Made by a program: the position numbers and the translations under genes. The notes under the pieces were generated by a model. It worked only from the letters and a program-made list of their open reading frames with translations. It had not been told where the DNA came from and made no database searches. A stretch of 64,000 bases of DNA, from assembly GCA_051657165.1 (NCBI GenBank), contig JBOFKD010000268.1, positions 37,689-101,688 of the forward strand, written 5' to 3'. This document shows, piece by piece, positions 63,867-64,000 of the stretch; positions within the stretch are counted from its first letter, which is position 1; each line of letters opens with the position of its first letter. Origin of the DNA: UBA7332 sp051657165. GTDB taxonomy: Bacteria; Bacteroidota; Bacteroidia; Bacteroidales; UBA7332.

Positions 63867-64000
63867 GTGTGCCGTGCATGGTATATAACTTGGTGGTGCA
63901 AGTCCACTATGGGGGTCGGTAGTTACCAACCATTAGCTCAAGACAAGGGTGTCGACCGCGAGGCGAATCTGAAGGAAGTCGGCGGCAAAGTCCCGAACCG
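63867..64000 (+). mobile_element. group II intron, 5' portion (cut by window edge)
   Basis: Starts with the GTGTGCC type 5' end six bases after the lyase terminator. Domain I features follow: ACTTGGTGGTGCAAGTCC, GTCGACCGCGAGGCGAATC and TGAAGGAAGTCGGCGGCAAA, matching conserved group II intron sequence. The reverse transcriptase/maturase would lie beyond the window. Insertion just after a terminator is known for class C introns, but I did not assign the class. Confidence 0.82.

Noticed and set aside
1..64000. tRNA or rRNA genes
   Set aside because: No cloverleaf with a GTTCGA-type T arm and CCA end, and no rRNA-like sequence, was recognised by eye; a dedicated tRNA search was not possible.

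Overview
The window looks like chromosome of a member of the order Bacteroidales (Bacteroidetes). The evidence is a SusC/SusD pair, TonB-dependent receptors, BACON and CBM-like lipoproteins, -7 boxes of the TAnnTTTG type with little Shine-Dalgarno signal, the ftsX-DUF3098-uppP-truB-queA-folK gene order, DUF4248 and HU-like proteins, a putative type IX secretion C-terminal sorting domain, and a short CBS-less arabinose-5-phosphate isomerase. I cannot name the genus from the sequence. No rRNA, tRNA or CRISPR array was recognised.

About 170-10,660 is an accessory, prophage-like unit read almost entirely on the minus strand. From its upstream end it carries a LytTR-like regulator, a DUF4248 protein, a phage-O-like replication protein with 12-bp iteron-like repeats inside its gene, a DnaB-type helicase, then cargo, then an HU-like protein and a lysis module (GH24 lysozyme, small membrane protein, spanin-like lipoprotein). 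The cargo between helicase and HU looks like defence or toxin genes: a three-gene HEPN / unknown / SecB-like operon that resembles a toxin-antitoxin-chaperone system, an HD-domain phosphohydrolase, and a 598-residue protein with a C-terminal HEPN RNase motif bracketed by two near-identical terminators. Related GAGGAC-rich repeats lie at both ends of the unit in inverted orientation (about 1,826-2,045 and 10,467-10,647), with further copies between the lysis genes.

10,800-37,600 is mostly chromosomal core: pdxB, trpS, mnmA, a thioredoxin-like lipoprotein, metAA and a kdsD-like isomerase, leuS, rarA, several envelope proteins, an ECF sigma/anti-sigma/Spy-like/CtpA-like set, and a flippase plus glycosyltransferase pair. 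Two oddities are a BACON-linked GT80 (sialyltransferase-like) lipoprotein at 17.6-19.1 kb and a tyrosine-phosphatase-like lipoprotein at 30.1-31.2 kb whose catalytic loop is gone.

38,000-56,000 holds a TonB-dependent receptor, the folK-queA-truB-uppP-ftsX cluster, a SusC/SusD pair, and a minus-strand block (GNAT, EamA, Crp/Fnr, DUF3316-like, YraN, S41 lipoprotein), followed by a MIP18/SufT-like protein and an LpxH-like hydrolase.

56,500-64,000 has a GTP-type PEP carboxykinase, a 730-bp intergenic region with several arrays of 21-bp-spaced short inverted repeats, then two CBM-like secreted proteins (one with a sorting tail) and a family 8 polysaccharide lyase (chondroitin/hyaluronan type). 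The window ends inside the 5' part of a group II intron that begins just after the lyase terminator.
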